This document shows, in pieces, positions 61,201-64,000 of a stretch of 64,000 bases of DNA. Each line of letters opens with the position of its first letter. The stretch's first letter is position 1. The notes under the pieces were generated by a model. It saw only the letters and a program-made list of their open reading frames with translations, did no database searches and had not been told where the DNA came from. This DNA comes from Amia ocellicauda (Eukaryota; Chordata; Actinopteri; Amiiformes; Amiidae): positions 32,452,719 through 32,516,718 of the forward strand of contig NC_089855.1 in the NCBI RefSeq assembly GCF_036373705.1, written 5' to 3'. Both the position numbers and the translations under genes were made by a program.

Positions 61201-62884
61201 GCACAGAGTCTGTTACAAAGAGTTCAGAAAGCAAACCTAAACAGCCTGAAATAATTGAACGCATGATAGACTGACTGTCATCTCTATTATTTAGTTTTAG
61301 TTCTGTTTTGCATCCTCTAAGATCAGATTCTCAAGGGACATAGTGAGGGAGTAATAAATACATTACTCCCTCACTATGTCCCTCACTATGTTCCTAAATA
61401 CATGTAATACAGAAACACGAGCCTAATTCATAGTGTGTGTTTTAATTCTCAGCCGCTGCACTCAACTTTATCCATATGGAGTTGACAGTACTGACAAATT
61501 AATTTTATTGACCAAGAGCCTATACCCCCCCTGTTTTTTTCTGGAACCTATCCAAATGATCTGCTGCATCATGACATCACCCTTGCTCTGCAGCTAAGTG
61601 AGAAATGAAAACCCAGCATCCCGGTAATGGAGGGGTGGTGGTGGTGGGGGGGGGGGGTGCAGTGAAAATGGCAGTGACTAGATATCATGAAAACAACCAC
61701 TGATAAACTGGCTTGGGTTTGAATAGAGGCCAGGTAGCCATTAAAGGGACTCCAGCCTCCCTGGTTGTTAGCTTGTAGCAGGGCAAGATTTCATTTCCTC
61801 AATGAGTGTGTTGGGGTGGTTTCAGAGGAAGATTAATCAGCAAATGGAATTGAACAGAGCTTAATAATGTAAACAGAGCCCTGGTGGAGGGCTTCCAAAT
61901 TGATCCGGTAGATTTGGAACAAGATGCCAGTATGAGATGCTTTGCCTCATATATTTGCATGTGTTCGCGCAGTGTTTAAGAATAAACTTATGTGTTTGTG
62001 TGTGTGATGGAGCAACTTGCTCCCATCCAAGTGTTTTGGAAAACTCCACTGTTGGTTAATCTTTTGTATTCACAGCTTCAGAGTTTGGTTTTAGTGTCTT
62101 TGACTTCTTTTATATGGATCTCTGTATAGGATTGAGAAGCACCACGATTATAATACCATTTGCTTCTGTTGGGCATGTAGAGACCTGAAAAGTGGTTAAC
62201 TAAATTCACTTTTGTTTTGCAAACTTAAAATACTCCCTTGTTATTCAATACCATTGTTGTTTTATGATTTCCCTCCTAGGTTTGTGAACTCAGACATAAT
62301 GGATACTGTATTCGTTTCTTAACTAGACCGTTAAATGTTGTGTCAATTCCCGGGCCAAATTCATACTGCAACTATGGATTATGGAACAAATCTATAAGTA
62401 GTGCATCTTAAATGTGTGTGTTTCAGACCCACCATGTTTGCAATTAAAATGCATGCAAACCCTTACATCAATAAAATTATGAAGTTTAATTTATAATTAT
62501 TATGCAATATCCTGTTTATTCATTTAATTGTCCAGCTACCACAGTCATTTAATTGAAATCCCATTATATTATAGTATTAATAATTTCGCATAGCCTTACT
62601 GTGTAGCTCATGTTTTAATTTTATTACAAATAATAATGATGAACAGCAAAGTAAGCCTTATGTGCAAAGAAAGTAAATGATGCAAATATTTAGCACACAG
62701 ACATAAATCTTTTTCTCATAGCCGTTAAATGAGACATTTACATAATTCAAATGTGTTTTAGACATTTAATTATAATTATTTAGTTTGAAAGGCATTCAAA
62801 TCTATGTTGTTTTCATGAAAGGAAGCTATTTTGGCATTTTCAATGTACCAAGCCCAGTTTAAACCGCAACAGATCCTCAGCAGG
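58291..62884 (+). other. gtf2e1 intron, mostly unclassified
   Basis: Apart from the hairpin at 61335-61382, a G run near 61645-61660 and a TG/TA-rich patch near 61138-61200, I saw no gene or element I could name. Confidence 0.35.
61335..61382. repeat. Perfect hairpin with 21-bp arms
   Basis: GGGACATAGTGAGGGAGTAAT at 61335-61355 and its exact complement at 61362-61382 around six bases; part of the right arm is then repeated (CCCTCACTATGT). Confidence 0.9.
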
Positions 62885-63741
62885 TATAGTGTATTGCATA
62901 AGTATTCACCCGAAAGACATTGTACATTTTGTAGTGTTACAATCTGGATCTAAATTTGTATTAATTGGGATGTCACTGTCACTGATCTTCACTATGCACT
63001 ATTATTCTATTAGGCTATATATTTGTAATTAAAACAGATTCAGATTCAATTCACCCGTTTCTGGAAGGCCCCACAGTATGTCAGAGCATATCCAAACAAC
63101 CACATCATGAAGACCAAGGAGCCTTCAAAAGTCAGAGAGAAAGTTCTGGAAAAGCACCAGTCAGAGTTGGGCTATAAAAAAACTATTACCCGGCTGCTCT
63201 ACAAAGCTGAGCTATATGGAAGAGTGGCGCAGATAAAGCCATTGCTGAAAATCTGTCACATCAAATGCCATTTGGATTTTGCCATAAGGTATGTGGAAGA
63301 CACAGCAACAATGTGGTTTAAAAACAAGAAGCTGAAGGTCCTAGAATGGCCCATTCCAAAACCAGACCTCAATCCAAATAAGAATCTGTGGCAAGACTTG
63401 AAAGGTGCTGTTAACCAATGGTGCCCATCCAGCTTGAGAGCTTGAGCAATTTTGGCAAGAAGAATGGGTAAATATTACAGGAACCAGATGTGCAAATCTG
63501 GTAGAAGCTTACCCAAAAAGACATGGTTCTACCAAGTATGCAGTGAATCCTTATGAAACTAACACATGCTTAGCTTTTGTTTCACAATATATAAAATCTA
63601 TTTTGCACCTTCAAGGTGTTGTGTATGTGGTGTTAATCAAAGGGAGAGAATCCCAATTAAATCAAATTTTATTCCAGATTGCAACATAATAGAATGTGAA
63701 AAAGTGTTTGGGGGGTGAATACTTATACAATCCACTGTATA
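62885..63741 (+). mobile_element. Tc1-like transposon, family H, shrunken
   Basis: Inverted ends of the TTGCATAAGTATTCACCC type (left about 62893; right inverted at about 63713-63735). The plus-strand frame 63107-63445 keeps a GYKKTITRLLYKAELYGRVA block, then jumps to KNKKLKVLEWPIPKPDLNPN. Both catalytic Asp regions are missing and the Glu motif is changed (NPNKNLW for NPIEHLW), so it is a dead, internally deleted copy. Confidence 0.8.
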
Positions 63742-64000
63742 AATAATAAGCTTTGACACACTGCAGAGTTAATACAGGATGTGTGTATTCTAGTCAAAGT
63801 TGGAATGGCAATTGAAGGTGTCCTTTTTCACACAAACCTGGCAAACAGAATAATCTACATTACTCATTAACTACAGAACTGAGAGTAACTGAAAATGCAA
63901 CACGAACCTCTGGCCTCAGAAATTGTTCATATTAAAATATTAATGTATTTATTTATCCTCTGTGCAGCCCAATCATAGATGAATTTGTACAGTTAGTGGT

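Overview
This window is vertebrate nuclear DNA, almost certainly from a ray-finned fish. Its genes have introns with GT-AG borders, the coding regions match conserved vertebrate proteins, and the rest is dominated by fish-type repeats: Tc1-like transposons, PIF/Harbinger, CR1/L2-like LINEs and LTR pieces. I cannot name the species from the sequence.

Layout. (1) 1-1.9 kb: a minus-strand CR1-type LINE in an intron. (2) 2.3-8.5 kb, plus: the last five coding exons of ercc1, with a short inverted-repeat element and a Tc1-like copy in its introns. (3) 8.8-45.1 kb, plus: four tandem granzyme/mast-cell-protease-like serine protease genes (8929-16108, 17494-33525, 35149-39207, 40370-45050). Each has five coding exons with phases 1-2-0-0, a 52-nt signal exon, His, Asp and Ser exons, and a shared promoter block (RUNX-like in three genes, TTCCTG, then a TATA-type box exactly 15 nt further on). 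Their introns hold most of the mobile elements. (4) 46.4-50.3 kb, minus: all eight coding exons of rabl3. (5) 50.3-50.7 kb: a CCAAT-rich divergent promoter. (6) 52.8 kb onward, plus: the first coding exon of gtf2e1. The rest of that gene lies beyond the window; 53.2-64 kb is its intron, with Tc1-like, LINE and other repeats.

The single-copy genes (DNA repair ERCC1, small GTPase RABL3, general transcription factor TFIIE-alpha) are housekeeping anchors. The protease array between them is the lineage-specific, rapidly evolving immune part. The most interesting points are the fixed-spacing promoter module, replacement of the usual Ser214 in all four proteases, a lost disulfide cysteine with a shifted splice donor in gene 3, a likely gene-conversion tract between genes 1 and 4, a TRIM-like mini-retrotransposon, and a Tc1 deletion derivative that spread after losing its catalytic core. 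Splice sites were called by eye from homology and phase; no alignment or database search was run.
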